Shown: positions 24,202-32,805, counted from the first letter of the stretch. The stretch is 64,000 nt of DNA from Sphingobacterium sp. UGAL515B_05 (GCF_033097525.1 NZ_CP109907.1:372001-436000); one strand, 5' to 3'. Translations and numbers: made by a program. The notes: generated from the letters alone by a model not told the origin.

Positions 24202-26378
24202 TATGCACCTAGTTCTAATTGATTTTTTACTAATTGAAAATATTCAGTCTTTTGTTTTGTAAGTTCCTGGTGGGTGCCAGTTTCTACGATCTGGCCGTCC
24301 TTCATCACAATAATCTGATCAGCGTTTTTTACTGTACTTAACCTATGTGCAATAACAAGAACTGTCTTCCCTTCGAAATAATTATCCAAGTTTTCGGTGA
24401 TCTTTTTCTCATTATTAGCATCAAGAGCACTTGTTGCCTCATCAAAAAAAAGATAGTCCGGGTTTTTATAAACAGCTCTCGCAATTAGAATACGCTGTTT
24501 CTGTCCTGTGCTGATCCCGATTCCATTTGTCCCCAATATTGTCTCGTACCCCATTGGTAATGAATGGATAAAATCATGGATATTAGCAATTTTCACAGCA
24601 TCTTCCAATCTTTGGTAATCTATCTCCGCTTCATGGACCACGATATTATTTCTAATGCTATCTGTAAAAATAAACCCTTCCTGCATCACAGTTCCACATA
24701 TTTTCCGCCATGAATGATTTGAAATAGAATTGATATTTAGGTCTTCAATCATGATTGTGCCCATCGTGGGCTTATAGAATTTCAAAAGCAGTTTTAACAG
24801 CGTTGTTTTCCCACTCCCACTGGTACCAACGATCGCAGTAATCTTATTTGAAGGTATGGTTAGATTTATCTTATTCAATACGTTTTTTTTGCCATCATAA
24901 GAGAATGAGACATCTTTAAGGATGATATCATTCGCTTTTGCTATGTCGACATTATCGGATTCCAATTGGCTTTCATCCTCGTAATGATGTATATCATTAA
25001 TCCTATCCATACTCATTTTCGCTTCCTGATACGTTTGGATAAACTCAACGATCTGTACAACCGCCCCATTTAATTGACCTATAATAAAAGAAATTGAAAG
25101 CATCATTCCCAAGGTCAATTCCTGATTCAAAACCAATCGTGCAGCCATGAACGTAATAAAGATATTTTTAAGCTCATTGATCAGGGCGGCGCCGGTAATC
25201 TGATGCTGTTTGAGCTCTATGCTAGTCAAATTGATTTTGAATAATTCAACCTGCAATTTCTGCCACTGAGAAATCTTGCAGTTTTCGGCATTGTGAAGCT
25301 TAATTTCCTGCATTCCATAAATCAGCTCAATATTTTTATCCTGATTTGTTGATAGCTGGTTAAATCTTTTATAATCTATTAATGCGCGTTTTTTAATAAA
25401 AAGACTGATCCATGAAAAATGCAAGATGCTTCCAACAAGAAAAATTAGAAATATAAAAGGATTATAGTAAAACAGAACTCCTCCAAAAATAAAAAAGGCT
25501 AAAAATGTAAATACAATATTTAGTAATCCACTCGTAATAAAACTATCAACCCTTTGATGATCCAATATTCGTTGAAGAATATCACCCGCTAATTTCGAAT
25601 CGAAAAACTTGAGCGGTAATTTCGTCAATTTGTAAAAAAAGGCCGAAATAAGATTTAGATTGACTCGTGTACTGAGATGAATAAGTACCCTGGTTCGTAT
25701 GACTTCAATGAGGGTCTTGCCGAAGAATAGAAAAATCTGTCCCAGAAGCATCAAGTAAATAAAAGAAAAAGACTTCCCAATGATCCCAATATCGATTATT
25801 TTTTGATTGATAAAAGGCAAGGTCATTTGCATCAAACTTGTAAGTACCAGCGCCAAAATCAATACAAATATTGTTTTCTTATACTGAAAAAGGGTATCAA
25901 ATACATGGTCGAAACTTACAGAACTTCTGGTTTCAATCCCTTCGATAAAATCTTTAAAGTTCTCATTCGGTTCTAATAAGAGTAAGATTCCTTCGCCTTC
26001 ATCGCTGAAATATCTTTTAAATTCGGCATGTTTATACCTGATCAGGCCCGCTGCAGGATCTGATATATACATATATTTTGAAGTGATCTTATATAGCACG
26101 ACAAAATGCTTTTGTTGCCAATATATAATACAGGGTCCTAAATCTTCTGTTATTAGATCCTGGAAGCTGATTTTAATGGCATCAGACTCAAAACCGATTT
26201 TAATGGCAGCATTCCTTAATCCACCGATTGTACTCCCCATACGATTGGTCCCGGAGACATCTCTCAAGTAATTGATGTCCATCTTCTTTCCATAGAAACA
26301 AGCGATGATTTTTAGACATGTTGGACCACAATCCATCACATCTTTCTGAATAAAATGGGGGAACTGCCTAAACAACAT
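24201..26378 (-). CDS. lanT: Peptidase-C39 ABC exporter (LanT-like)
   Basis: 725 residues. N-terminal C39 cysteine protease 1-140 with DCGPTC (Cys17), QKHFVVLY (His91) and ISDPAAG (Asp107), which cuts leaders after a double glycine. Six-helix membrane domain ~165-440. Nucleotide-binding domain ~480-720 with Walker A GTSGSGKTTLLK, signature STGQKQRILIARA and Walker B YLFFDEATSALDA, then the H-loop AHRLSTV. It would remove the leader of the GG-type precursors at 30.8-31.2 kb and export the core peptide. The start overlaps the LanB gene by 11 bp. Confidence 0.9.
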   Translation of the reverse strand: MLFRQFPHFIQKDVMDCGPTCLKIIACFYGKKMDINYLRDVSGTNRMGSTIGGLRNAAIKIGFESDAIKISFQDLITEDLGPCIIYWQQKHFVVLYKITSKYMYISDPAAGLIRYKHAEFKRYFSDEGEGILLLLEPNENFKDFIEGIETRSSVSFDHVFDTLFQYKKTIFVLILALVLTSLMQMTLPFINQKIIDIGIIGKSFSFIYLMLLGQIFLFFGKTLIEVIRTRVLIHLSTRVNLNLISAFFYKLTKLPLKFFDSKLAGDILQRILDHQRVDSFITSGLLNIVFTFLAFFIFGGVLFYYNPFIFLIFLVGSILHFSWISLFIKKRALIDYKRFNQLSTNQDKNIELIYGMQEIKLHNAENCKISQWQKLQVELFKINLTSIELKQHQITGAALINELKNIFITFMAARLVLNQELTLGMMLSISFIIGQLNGAVVQIVEFIQTYQEAKMSMDRINDIHHYEDESQLESDNVDIAKANDIILKDVSFSYDGKKNVLNKINLTIPSNKITAIVGTSGSGKTTLLKLLLKFYKPTMGTIMIEDLNINSISNHSWRKICGTVMQEGFIFTDSIRNNIVVHEAEIDYQRLEDAVKIANIHDFIHSLPMGYETILGTNGIGISTGQKQRILIARAVYKNPDYLFFDEATSALDANNEKKITENLDNYFEGKTVLVIAHRLSTVKNADQIIVMKDGQIVETGTHQELTKQKTEYFQLVKNQLELGA

Positions 26379-29343
26379 AATTATTTATTTTTATTAAGGA
26401 TGTATAGCCTTTTTTCAACAAATAGTAAATCATATATTCTTTAGTCCTATCGAACTTAGCAAGATACCTGTTTACCGTCATATGAATAATCGAACGCATT
26501 AAGTTTTCAAATACAGTAGGAGCATTACTTTCTTTTAGCATCCTGGAATGGATGGAAAACATCCTGTCTTCCTCCGAATTTAAGTGTAATGAACGAATTA
26601 GATCCTTACCTAAGTCCCTAAAGATCAAATCCCCATTAACACGATTTTCCTTTTTACCGAAATATCCAATGTCATGTATCAACCGCTCAAAAAATTCAAA
26701 TTTTTCTTCCCAAGCATAAGCAAAAGAATCCATAATGGTGTTAACACGAATAGCGACGGCTTTTAGCTCATCATTTAATTCATCACTGTAATCTTTATTC
26801 TTATGATCTAAAAAATGAAGACTGTCTTCATAAAAGATATTCTCTATTGATTCGATATTGTGCTCACCATACCTTTCTATTTCACGGTCATATTCTTCGA
26901 TAGACAGGCGCAGAATTTCTTCACTGGAAAGTTTCTCAGCAATCATGTAACGACATTTCCATGCTTCATCTAAGCTTTTTAGGCAAATTCGTAACCTGAT
27001 ATGGGTATCTGAATCTTCATATTTAATGAAGAAGAATTTCTCTAACATTCCGTTTTTTCGTAGTTCAGAGATGATAGGCTTCACTATTTTCACCAAATAA
27101 GTATCAAAATTACTTTCAGACATGTAAATTTTATAATATAGCCACTCCGAACTTAGCTCAAACTTTCTTTTTACATTTCCGTTTTCACTGAACCTTTCGT
27201 TTCTTGGTATTTTTCTAATCTTTGAATTTTCAACTTTCAGTACATATTGATTTGATGCAGGGACGAGTATTCCATTATTTGATTGAGAAATTACATTCAG
27301 TTCAGGCAACAGATGCTCCCTTAGTATTACTTTTTCCATTTTCTTTATCGATTCTTTAAGGATCGCAATGGAAATTTCATTATTTAAGTCAATAACAAGG
27401 TCATTGTCATTCTCTTTCAATTCGATGAACCGGGGCAATAGGTATTTCTCCCGTAGGAAATGGACATCCTGATCGTTTGACAATCCCAAAATCTCCCGAG
27501 TAGATAAATTCCAGGTAGCTGGGAAAATAATTACATTTTTTAAAACCACCCTCGGAAGAAACTCGAAGTTCTTTGAAAATTTCCCCCAGTAGAAGTATGC
27601 TCCCAAATTATTGTGTTGCGTCTGTACATCAACTAGAAATTCATATAATTTAAGTGTATTATAACTGGTGTTGTGGGCAGAAATAATTTTAGGACTTAGA
27701 AATCGACCTAATTTTTTACTCCTTAAATAAACAAAATCATCAATAACAGAAACCATAATATCATCTAATGGAATCGTATGCTCCGGGTTCTTATAGGAGT
27801 TTGATAAAAATGGAATCTCATAATCCAACGAAAAATCTCTATTTAAAATGTTAGCGACCCGATTGTCAGGAAGATGTGAAAGATCGCAAAACAGTAGGTC
27901 AGGATTTCTCTCTTTTTCATAGTCTGCAATATTTTTAAGTTCCTCTTTGAATTGACTTCCTAAATGCGAAAACCGTCCTAGGATGTTCCCTGAACTCATC
28001 CCTCCAAAACTCTCAATAAGAAGATCTTTACCGTCATGGTTTAATGTCTTAACTACTAAAGTTGAGGTAGATGGATATGCATACTTATGAAGTGGAAAAT
28101 CGTTGATATCACTTTCCTTTAGCGCTATTTCATACGTGTTATTTATATGAGCATCAACTAACTTTTTTAATAGAAAATCTTCGATCAAACATTCTGTTTC
28201 ATCGGAAATGCTATTTTCAAAATGATATCCAATTCCGAGTTCTGGGTCCAACACTTCCAATAGAGGCACCTCTCTTGTTTCAAATTTTTGGAAAAACTTT
28301 CTGGCAAATAATTGCATTTTTCCCCGATAGATAGGCTTAGATAATCGACAGAAAAGAGGTAGAATCTTTTCTATTTCTTCGATAGTCTTTGCGGCCAATC
28401 CACCAGATTCCAACTCACGATAGCTATCGACCTGAAACAATTTCTTTTTGGTCAGATCAAGTCCAAGTTCGATAAGAATTGTTTCTACTTCCTTATATTT
28501 TGAAATATTATCCGGTCTGTTTTCACGATCTATATCTTCTATTATCCGAATGATTCGGGTCAGAGAGGAATTAATAATCGTTAATGTGGATTTTAATGCC
28601 TCCTTCTTGCTGAGGATGTCTAGCAGATCGTACAGAAAATTTCCTCCAATTATTCTTGGTTCAAGTTCACTTACTATAATTTGTGAAGAAATTAGACTAT
28701 TTATATATTCATCAGTTTCCTCGACTGAAAACCCAAAATTTTGGATAGTTGCCCTAATTTCAACATAGTCAACAAAAGTATTTTTACAAAGATTATATAC
28801 CGCTTTCAGATATTCGTCGAGTTCGACAGATGAAATATTAAATTTCTTCCTAAACCCAGCTATCTTTCCTTCATAGTATCGTAAACTACCTCTTAATATA
28901 TAAGATGTCGAATTTAAAGTGAACCTTAGATTTTCTCTGACGCCATCCTTCGATAATATCAGTTCTTTTAGTTCACAAAGAACATCCATATCTAGTCTCG
29001 TTTTCTGTTTTAACTCGCCTAAAACTATTTTTTCTGATTCATTTGGCAAATTTGGCCCTAACGTTACCGAAGAGAATTTTCCGAATGGCGTTGATCTGGT
29101 GGATGCCCTAAGTATATATTTAGCTAATTTTTGTACTAATCTTTTATTTCGCTTAATAGCTTCAGGGTCAAACTCCAGTTTTTCTAGCTCGCTATATAGA
29201 TCTGCAGAGGCTAGATAAAGGCTTTCAAGAAACTGTCTGTCATTTATGAATGTAGATAAATCATCTTCGGTTAATGAATTGATGTATGTAAAAGAAGGAG
29301 TTCTGACTAACAGGCTATCTTTTTGTACTTGATAATCTTTCAT
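26368..29343 (-). CDS. lanB: Lantibiotic dehydratase LanB (full length, class I)
   Basis: 991 residues, the normal size for a full LanB. The N-terminal ~700 residues fit the glutamylation domain (FTYINSLTEDDLSTF start, ILRASTRSTPFGKFSSVTLG near 95, SSGNILGRFSHLG near 450). The C-terminal ~260 residues are the SpaB_C elimination domain (SSEWLYYKIYMSE, FFIKYEDSDTHIRLRI, and a terminal HMTVNRYL with FDRTKEYM). Such enzymes use glutamyl-tRNA to dehydrate Ser/Thr in the precursor. The start overlaps the LanC stop by 4 bp, so the genes are coupled. Confidence 0.9.
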   Translation of the reverse strand: MKDYQVQKDSLLVRTPSFTYINSLTEDDLSTFINDRQFLESLYLASADLYSELEKLEFDPEAIKRNKRLVQKLAKYILRASTRSTPFGKFSSVTLGPNLPNESEKIVLGELKQKTRLDMDVLCELKELILSKDGVRENLRFTLNSTSYILRGSLRYYEGKIAGFRKKFNISSVELDEYLKAVYNLCKNTFVDYVEIRATIQNFGFSVEETDEYINSLISSQIIVSELEPRIIGGNFLYDLLDILSKKEALKSTLTIINSSLTRIIRIIEDIDRENRPDNISKYKEVETILIELGLDLTKKKLFQVDSYRELESGGLAAKTIEEIEKILPLFCRLSKPIYRGKMQLFARKFFQKFETREVPLLEVLDPELGIGYHFENSISDETECLIEDFLLKKLVDAHINNTYEIALKESDINDFPLHKYAYPSTSTLVVKTLNHDGKDLLIESFGGMSSGNILGRFSHLGSQFKEELKNIADYEKERNPDLLFCDLSHLPDNRVANILNRDFSLDYEIPFLSNSYKNPEHTIPLDDIMVSVIDDFVYLRSKKLGRFLSPKIISAHNTSYNTLKLYEFLVDVQTQHNNLGAYFYWGKFSKNFEFLPRVVLKNVIIFPATWNLSTREILGLSNDQDVHFLREKYLLPRFIELKENDNDLVIDLNNEISIAILKESIKKMEKVILREHLLPELNVISQSNNGILVPASNQYVLKVENSKIRKIPRNERFSENGNVKRKFELSSEWLYYKIYMSESNFDTYLVKIVKPIISELRKNGMLEKFFFIKYEDSDTHIRLRICLKSLDEAWKCRYMIAEKLSSEEILRLSIEEYDREIERYGEHNIESIENIFYEDSLHFLDHKNKDYSDELNDELKAVAIRVNTIMDSFAYAWEEKFEFFERLIHDIGYFGKKENRVNGDLIFRDLGKDLIRSLHLNSEEDRMFSIHSRMLKESNAPTVFENLMRSIIHMTVNRYLAKFDRTKEYMIYYLLKKGYTSLIKINNYVV

Positions 29344-30446
29344 AAAAAAAATAATTTTAAAAAATCATTATGGGGTTCTTTCTCTATCATAGCTAAAGTA
29401 AGACAAACGCCTGTGCCCCCATTGAGAAGAGATTTTTGATTCAGTTCTGCATTGTTGTTGCTATCTAAAAAATCTTCCACTGGAATGCTATAAGATTGCC
29501 CCAGACTAACTGTATGAATATTTGAATTGACGTTCTTCAGGGCTTGACGGAGAAGAAATTTGGACGATAAACCATGACATAGGAAAATATCTTTTTGGTC
29601 CTTAACCAGTGGTCTTTCTGCAATTGATTGAATCGTATTTTTCAAATTCGGATAAATAGGGTTTAGAGCTGTCAAGGTTGAACATTTTAAAACAAAATTC
29701 ACGATGCCAAGGTCCCCATAACACCAGCCACTGATTGCTGAATAAGCATAGCTTCCTGTTTCCATATCATACTTTATTGGAAAAATATTTGCCCCCTCCT
29801 CTGCAAGATTTAATGGCTGATCCTCAAAAACCTTTAAAATATTAACTAAACTAGTAGTAATCAAGTCGGTTAATACCCCTTTTTCTAGTAAATTGAATAA
29901 AATATTACCCAAACCGGCATATCCGTGAGCAATACCAAAATCAACCGTATGCTTGCCTATCAATGGATTTACAATGAAATCATTTGTTTCTTGCTTTTTG
30001 GTTCTTTCGTTTAATTCAATCAATACGCTTTCGAGCACTTTGGTATCTACCGGACCCACAGAAAAAGCTGCAAGGATTCCTCCTGCACCATATAAATTAT
30101 CCCAAATATTATTATTTACTAAATATAAAAGCTCTTCGCCCAGTGCATCATTTGCATCGTCAAAATCAGGAAATTGAAGAAATGAGAGTTCTTTTTTACT
30201 TGACAAATACCCATAAATTGCATATACTCCAGCCAGACCATCTATATAATTCAGAACTAAGGGATTTTTTTCTTGTATACTGTCGATCAGAGAGTTGTTC
30301 AGAGAAATTAGATCTTCCTTTTTGATAAAAGAATAACTTTTCAAGTATAGAATACAGCATAATAGAAAGTATCCTCCTTCGCCATCCAGTCCAATATTTT
30401 CTGATTGACTTCTATCTAATCCTCTAAACAATTTCTCTAACAACAT
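29340..30446 (-). CDS. lanC: Lanthionine synthetase C-like cyclase (LanC)
   Basis: 368 residues. LanC alpha/alpha-barrel features: GIAHGYAGLGNILF near 170, SGWCYGDLGIVNFVL near 240 (first zinc cysteine) and FLCHGLSSKF near 290 (second cysteine and histidine), then a closing LLNGGTGVCLTLAMIE. It catalyses addition of cysteine thiols to dehydrated residues. The ATG begins one base after the stop of the 51-residue ORF upstream (TAATATG), so it is translationally coupled to it. Confidence 0.9.
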   Translation of the reverse strand: MLLEKLFRGLDRSQSENIGLDGEGGYFLLCCILYLKSYSFIKKEDLISLNNSLIDSIQEKNPLVLNYIDGLAGVYAIYGYLSSKKELSFLQFPDFDDANDALGEELLYLVNNNIWDNLYGAGGILAAFSVGPVDTKVLESVLIELNERTKKQETNDFIVNPLIGKHTVDFGIAHGYAGLGNILFNLLEKGVLTDLITTSLVNILKVFEDQPLNLAEEGANIFPIKYDMETGSYAYSAISGWCYGDLGIVNFVLKCSTLTALNPIYPNLKNTIQSIAERPLVKDQKDIFLCHGLSSKFLLRQALKNVNSNIHTVSLGQSYSIPVEDFLDSNNNAELNQKSLLNGGTGVCLTLAMIEKEPHNDFLKLFFL

Positions 30447-30447
30447 A

Positions 30448-30603
30448 TTAGTAGTTTTTTGTCATGTCCTGCTCTAGTGCTGTAGTCAACATTGTTGGAA
30501 TAGTACCAAAGTCATTCATTTTTGAATTCCCTGCCGCTACAAATTGAGATTCGTTTTCACGAAGTATTGGGTATTTTCTGATAAGAAGTTGGATTTTTTT
30601 CAT
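30448..30603 (-). CDS. 51-residue ORF upstream of LanC, possible second-type precursor or helper
   Basis: ATG at 30603 to TAA at 30448. The product begins MKKIQLLIRKYPILRENESQ and continues with a FVAAG stretch and a Thr-rich C terminus (GTIPTMLTTALEQ), ending DMTKNY. It contains no cysteine, so a lanthionine cannot form; Ser/Thr could only be dehydrated. There is no GG motif, but AAG around residue 25 could be a processing site. It is unlike the two GG precursors. Because it abuts LanC it is almost certainly translated if LanC is. Function unknown; alternatives are a leader peptide that regulates LanC translation or a helper peptide. Confidence 0.5.
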   Translation of the reverse strand: MKKIQLLIRKYPILRENESQFVAAGNSKMNDFGTIPTMLTTALEQDMTKNY

Positions 30604-30619
30604 AATTTTTTACTTTGGT

Positions 30620-30644
30620 AAAGCACCTCGGTATGAGGTGCTTT
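30620..30644 (-). terminator. Hairpin between precursors and biosynthetic genes (attenuator candidate)
   Basis: AAAGCACCTC / GAGGTGCTTT, a perfect 10-bp stem with a 5-base loop, 17 bp upstream of the 51-residue ORF start. Only a short T run follows on the minus strand, so read-through is expected. A partial terminator here would keep precursor mRNA in excess over enzyme mRNA, a common layout in lanthipeptide operons. Confidence 0.5.
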
Positions 30645-30798
30645 ATTGGTCTATTAAACGATTGCATTCCCTGGAGTTGGAGAAATTTTGATGAAGTATT
30701 CCGCTCCTGTTACTCCTCTTAGTGTTCAAGGATTGGTCCATTGCACTTCGTTTTAAACTGTGATTTAAGAAATCAGTGTCTTTGCATTTTTTTGTACA

Positions 30799-31009
30799 AT
30801 ACTAGGAAAGAGTTTCTTTTTCCTTAATAGTACACGATGACGATTTGAATACACATACATCACCTGCCGCAGCTTTTCCGCCCTGAATTTGGTCTAAGAT
30901 ACTTTCGTTCAACTTCGCTACATTTTTCTTGTTGATTTTTAATTTTTTTGAGTTCATAATAATTTGATTTATAAATTTGTCCCTACTCTAACTGCTTTTC
31001 GGGTCCCGC
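30799..31009. repeat. 211-bp tandem unit 2 carrying precursor gene 2
   Basis: Identical to 31053-31263 except for two synonymous changes inside the coding part. The two units are separated by 43 bp of unrelated DNA. The unit includes the precursor gene and ~50 bp of its upstream leader. Confidence 0.9.
30802..30957 (-). CDS. lanA2: Class I lanthipeptide precursor (copy 2)
   Basis: 51 residues. The leader (residues 1-27) starts MNSKKLKINKKNVAKLNES and ends in QGG, matching the lysine-rich GG leaders of Bacteroidota class I lanthipeptides. The expected core after GG is 24 residues with KAAAGDVCVFKSSSC in front and ending ETLS: two cysteines (core positions 8 and 15), three adjacent serines (12-14) and two threonines. 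It sits just upstream of LanC/LanB/LanT, on the same strand. Too short for a 60-codon ORF cut-off. Protein identical to copy 1. Confidence 0.85.
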   Translation of the reverse strand: MNSKKLKINKKNVAKLNESILDQIQGGKAAAGDVCVFKSSSCTIKEKETLS

Positions 31010-31052
31010 CTATTTTTCTTCCTTTTTTGAATCAGTTTCCTGACGTTTTTTT

Positions 31053-31263
31053 ATACTAGGAAAGAGTTTCTTTTTCCTTAATTGTACACGATGACGATTT
31101 GAATACACAGACATCACCTGCCGCAGCTTTTCCGCCCTGAATTTGGTCTAAGATACTTTCGTTCAACTTCGCTACATTTTTCTTGTTGATTTTTAATTTT
31201 TTTGAGTTCATAATAATTTGATTTATAAATTTGTCCCTACTCTAACTGCTTTTCGGGTCCCGC
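31053..31263. repeat. 211-bp tandem unit 1 carrying precursor gene 1
   Basis: Partner of 30799-31009. The identical upstream 50 bp means both copies could carry their own leader or promoter signals; outside the unit the flanks differ. Confidence 0.9.
31056..31211 (-). CDS. lanA1: Class I lanthipeptide precursor (copy 1)
   Basis: 51 residues, identical in protein to copy 2; the two genes differ at two synonymous bases only. GG leader of 27 residues and core of 24 as described for copy 2. It is the first gene of the cluster, so promoter signals should lie in 31212-31330; a TACATTCG -7-like box (one mismatch from TAnnTTTG) is visible there on the minus strand but without a clear -33 element. 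Confidence 0.85.
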   Translation of the reverse strand: MNSKKLKINKKNVAKLNESILDQIQGGKAAAGDVCVFKSSSCTIKEKETLS

Positions 31264-31401
31264 AATAATTTTGATATACGAATGTAGCAGCTAAAAAAAA
31301 TTGCACATTATTTTTTACACAAAACCCGAATATCCACTGATAAAACCAGCGTTTGAAGAAATTAAAATCTTTAAGAAAGAATTCATTAGTCGTATTTGGG
31401 A

Positions 31402-31432
31402 ACACAATAAGCACCTTTAGACCAACGATCTG
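31402..31432. repeat. Dispersed repeat R1, degraded copy 5
   Basis: ACACAATAAGCACC then TTTAGACCAACGATCTG matches the centre of R1, about 190 bp upstream of precursor gene 1. Confidence 0.6.
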
Positions 31433-31442
31433 AAAAGTTCAA

Positions 31443-31585
31443 TCGGTAGCTGTTCTCATTATATAAAACGACAACAAGCTTACTTTCGAAAGAAATGCTC
31501 AACATAAAAATTGGCTGGCGTCTTACAATGAAAATTCAATTGTCTTTTAAAACATTGGATGACGAAACACAAAAGAGGAAACGTA
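31443..31585. repeat. Dispersed repeat R2, short variant copy C
   Basis: Matches the left half of R2 (AACATAAAAATTGGC, AAAACATTGGATGACG, AAAGAGGAAACG) but lacks the ~75 bp that hold the GGGTCTGAT hairpin, joining directly to the GCCACAT hairpin. Same architecture as 32640-32777. Confidence 0.7.
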
Positions 31586-31587
31586 AA

Positions 31588-31615
31588 AAAAGCCACATGG
31601 TATGATGTGGCTTTT
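31588..31615. terminator. Perfect GCCACAT hairpin after TraB-like gene
   Basis: AAAAGCCACAT / ATGTGGCTTTT, an 11-bp perfect stem with a 6-base loop, symmetric A/T flanks; could stop transcription from either side. Confidence 0.65.
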
Positions 31616-31618
31616 AAA

Positions 31619-31677
31619 CTATCGGCTGTAGTCCAACGATCAGGAAAACGCGATAAATGGTGGAAATGGGAAGATGG
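31619..31677. repeat. Dispersed repeat R1, copy 6
   Basis: TATCGGCTGTAGTCCAACG then ATCAGGAAAACGCGATAAAT and GGTGGAAATGGGAAG, a diverged R1 unit abutting the stop of the TraB-like gene. Confidence 0.65.
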
Positions 31678-31684
31678 CTAATTG

Positions 31685-32497
31685 TTATTGAAAGTATTCA
31701 ATGACATGATAAGTACCATCTTGATATTTATCGAGTAGTTCTTTTAAATAATATTTGTGTTGTACTCCGGTCAAGACAACTATTTTTTTCCCACTATACT
31801 TGTTAGCGTGTCTGATGATATTAATAGCCATTGTATTATTTCTTAGATCCCAAAAATTACACCAAAGCTGATAGCCATCCCGGTAAGAGATCTTTTCACC
31901 ATTTGGTTTCACAATATATTTCTCTCCAAAAATTACTTCGGAATGAGCTATTTTGGGCATCTCATGATGCTGAAGAGTTTGTCTATATCTGTTCAAAGTT
32001 TCAAAAGCGACGGAATTCAATGTTTTTATATCTGTTTTTGAAAAGTTAAACAGCGCTTTATTCGCTTCTTTATATTTCTCATAGATCGCTTTATTAGATT
32101 CACTTAACTTACCGACTTGATACAAGCTATCAATAAGCTGTACTGTAAGGTAATCCGCCGGTACCATACCCCTATCTTTTCTATACTGATTTCTACCCTC
32201 AAATTCGAATGGTAAATTGAGTGTTTCAGGATACTTTTTTAGATATCTTAATGTAGCAGTCTGCTCGTTTGACGTTAGACGGATTTCCTTCGCATAATCT
32301 TTAATCTGTTCGCTATCATTTTCTTGCAAGAGTATATCTGGTCCGATCTTATCTAAAATTTCAAATAGCATATCTGGACTCAATATGGCTGAGGAGTCAT
32401 GCACCGTGCCAATGATATAGAGCTCTGTCTTAATCGAGGTCTGAGCTTGCGTCAAGTTTAAAAATAAAACTGATAGACTTACAAAAAGGTATTTCAT
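31685..32497 (-). CDS. TraB/Tiki-like secreted protein
   Basis: 270 residues. Signal peptide 1-18 (FVSLSVLFLNLTQAQ). Features of the TraB/Tiki fold: YIIGTVHDSS near 30, DILLQEND near 52, WDLRNNTMAINIIRHA near 220 and IVVLTGVQHKYYLKELL near 240. Eukaryotic and some bacterial members are metalloproteases using the GTxH and late H motifs; activity here is not certain. Possibly periplasmic. Stands apart from the lanthipeptide genes though on the same strand. Confidence 0.6.
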   Translation of the reverse strand: MKYLFVSLSVLFLNLTQAQTSIKTELYIIGTVHDSSAILSPDMLFEILDKIGPDILLQENDSEQIKDYAKEIRLTSNEQTATLRYLKKYPETLNLPFEFEGRNQYRKDRGMVPADYLTVQLIDSLYQVGKLSESNKAIYEKYKEANKALFNFSKTDIKTLNSVAFETLNRYRQTLQHHEMPKIAHSEVIFGEKYIVKPNGEKISYRDGYQLWCNFWDLRNNTMAINIIRHANKYSGKKIVVLTGVQHKYYLKELLDKYQDGTYHVIEYFQ

Positions 32498-32639
32498 TAT
32501 AAAATTAATATTTAGGTATTGTTAAAAGTAATACTTCCAAATATAAGAAAATCAGTAGTTAGGCGAAAATTCTTATCCATTTGAACCGATTTCATCGATA
32601 TATGAAAAAAGATTTTTCATAATACTATTTCAGATTTGC

Positions 32640-32777
32640 CATTGTTCTACTGATATAAATGCATCAAGCTAGCCTTTTTAGAAGAAATGCTCAACATAAA
32701 AATTGGCTGGCGTCTTAAAATGAAAATCCAATTGTCTTTTAAAACATTGAATGACGAAACAAAAGAGGAAACGTAAA
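32640..32777. repeat. Dispersed repeat R2, short variant copy D
   Basis: Same short form as at 31443-31585, over 80 percent similar by eye, followed by the same GCCACAT hairpin at 32778-32805. Confidence 0.7.
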
Positions 32778-32805
32778 AAAAGCCACATGGTATGATGTGG
32801 CTTTT
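32778..32805. terminator. GCCACAT hairpin, copy next to 197-residue gene
   Basis: AAAAGCCACAT / ATGTGGCTTTT, identical to 31588-31615. Confidence 0.65.

Larger units (their letters stand above)
31264..31684. other. Upstream region of the lanthipeptide locus with repeat relics
   Basis: Holds R1 relics (31402-31432 and 31619-31677), a short R2 variant (31443-31585) and a GCCACAT hairpin. The first ~140 bp next to the precursor gene are AT-rich and probably hold its promoter. Confidence 0.5.

Noticed and set aside
30645..30798. Possible decayed third precursor between precursor 2 and the 51-residue ORF
   Set aside because: A frame ending in EYFIKISPTPG looks peptide-like, but stops precede it in every frame, no GG leader is visible, and no similarity to the intact precursors was found.
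30799..31263. CRISPR-like or assembly-artefact interpretation of the tandem 211-bp units
   Set aside because: Only two long units, each containing a complete gene, and they differ by two synonymous bases, so neither a CRISPR array nor a simple duplicated read fits.
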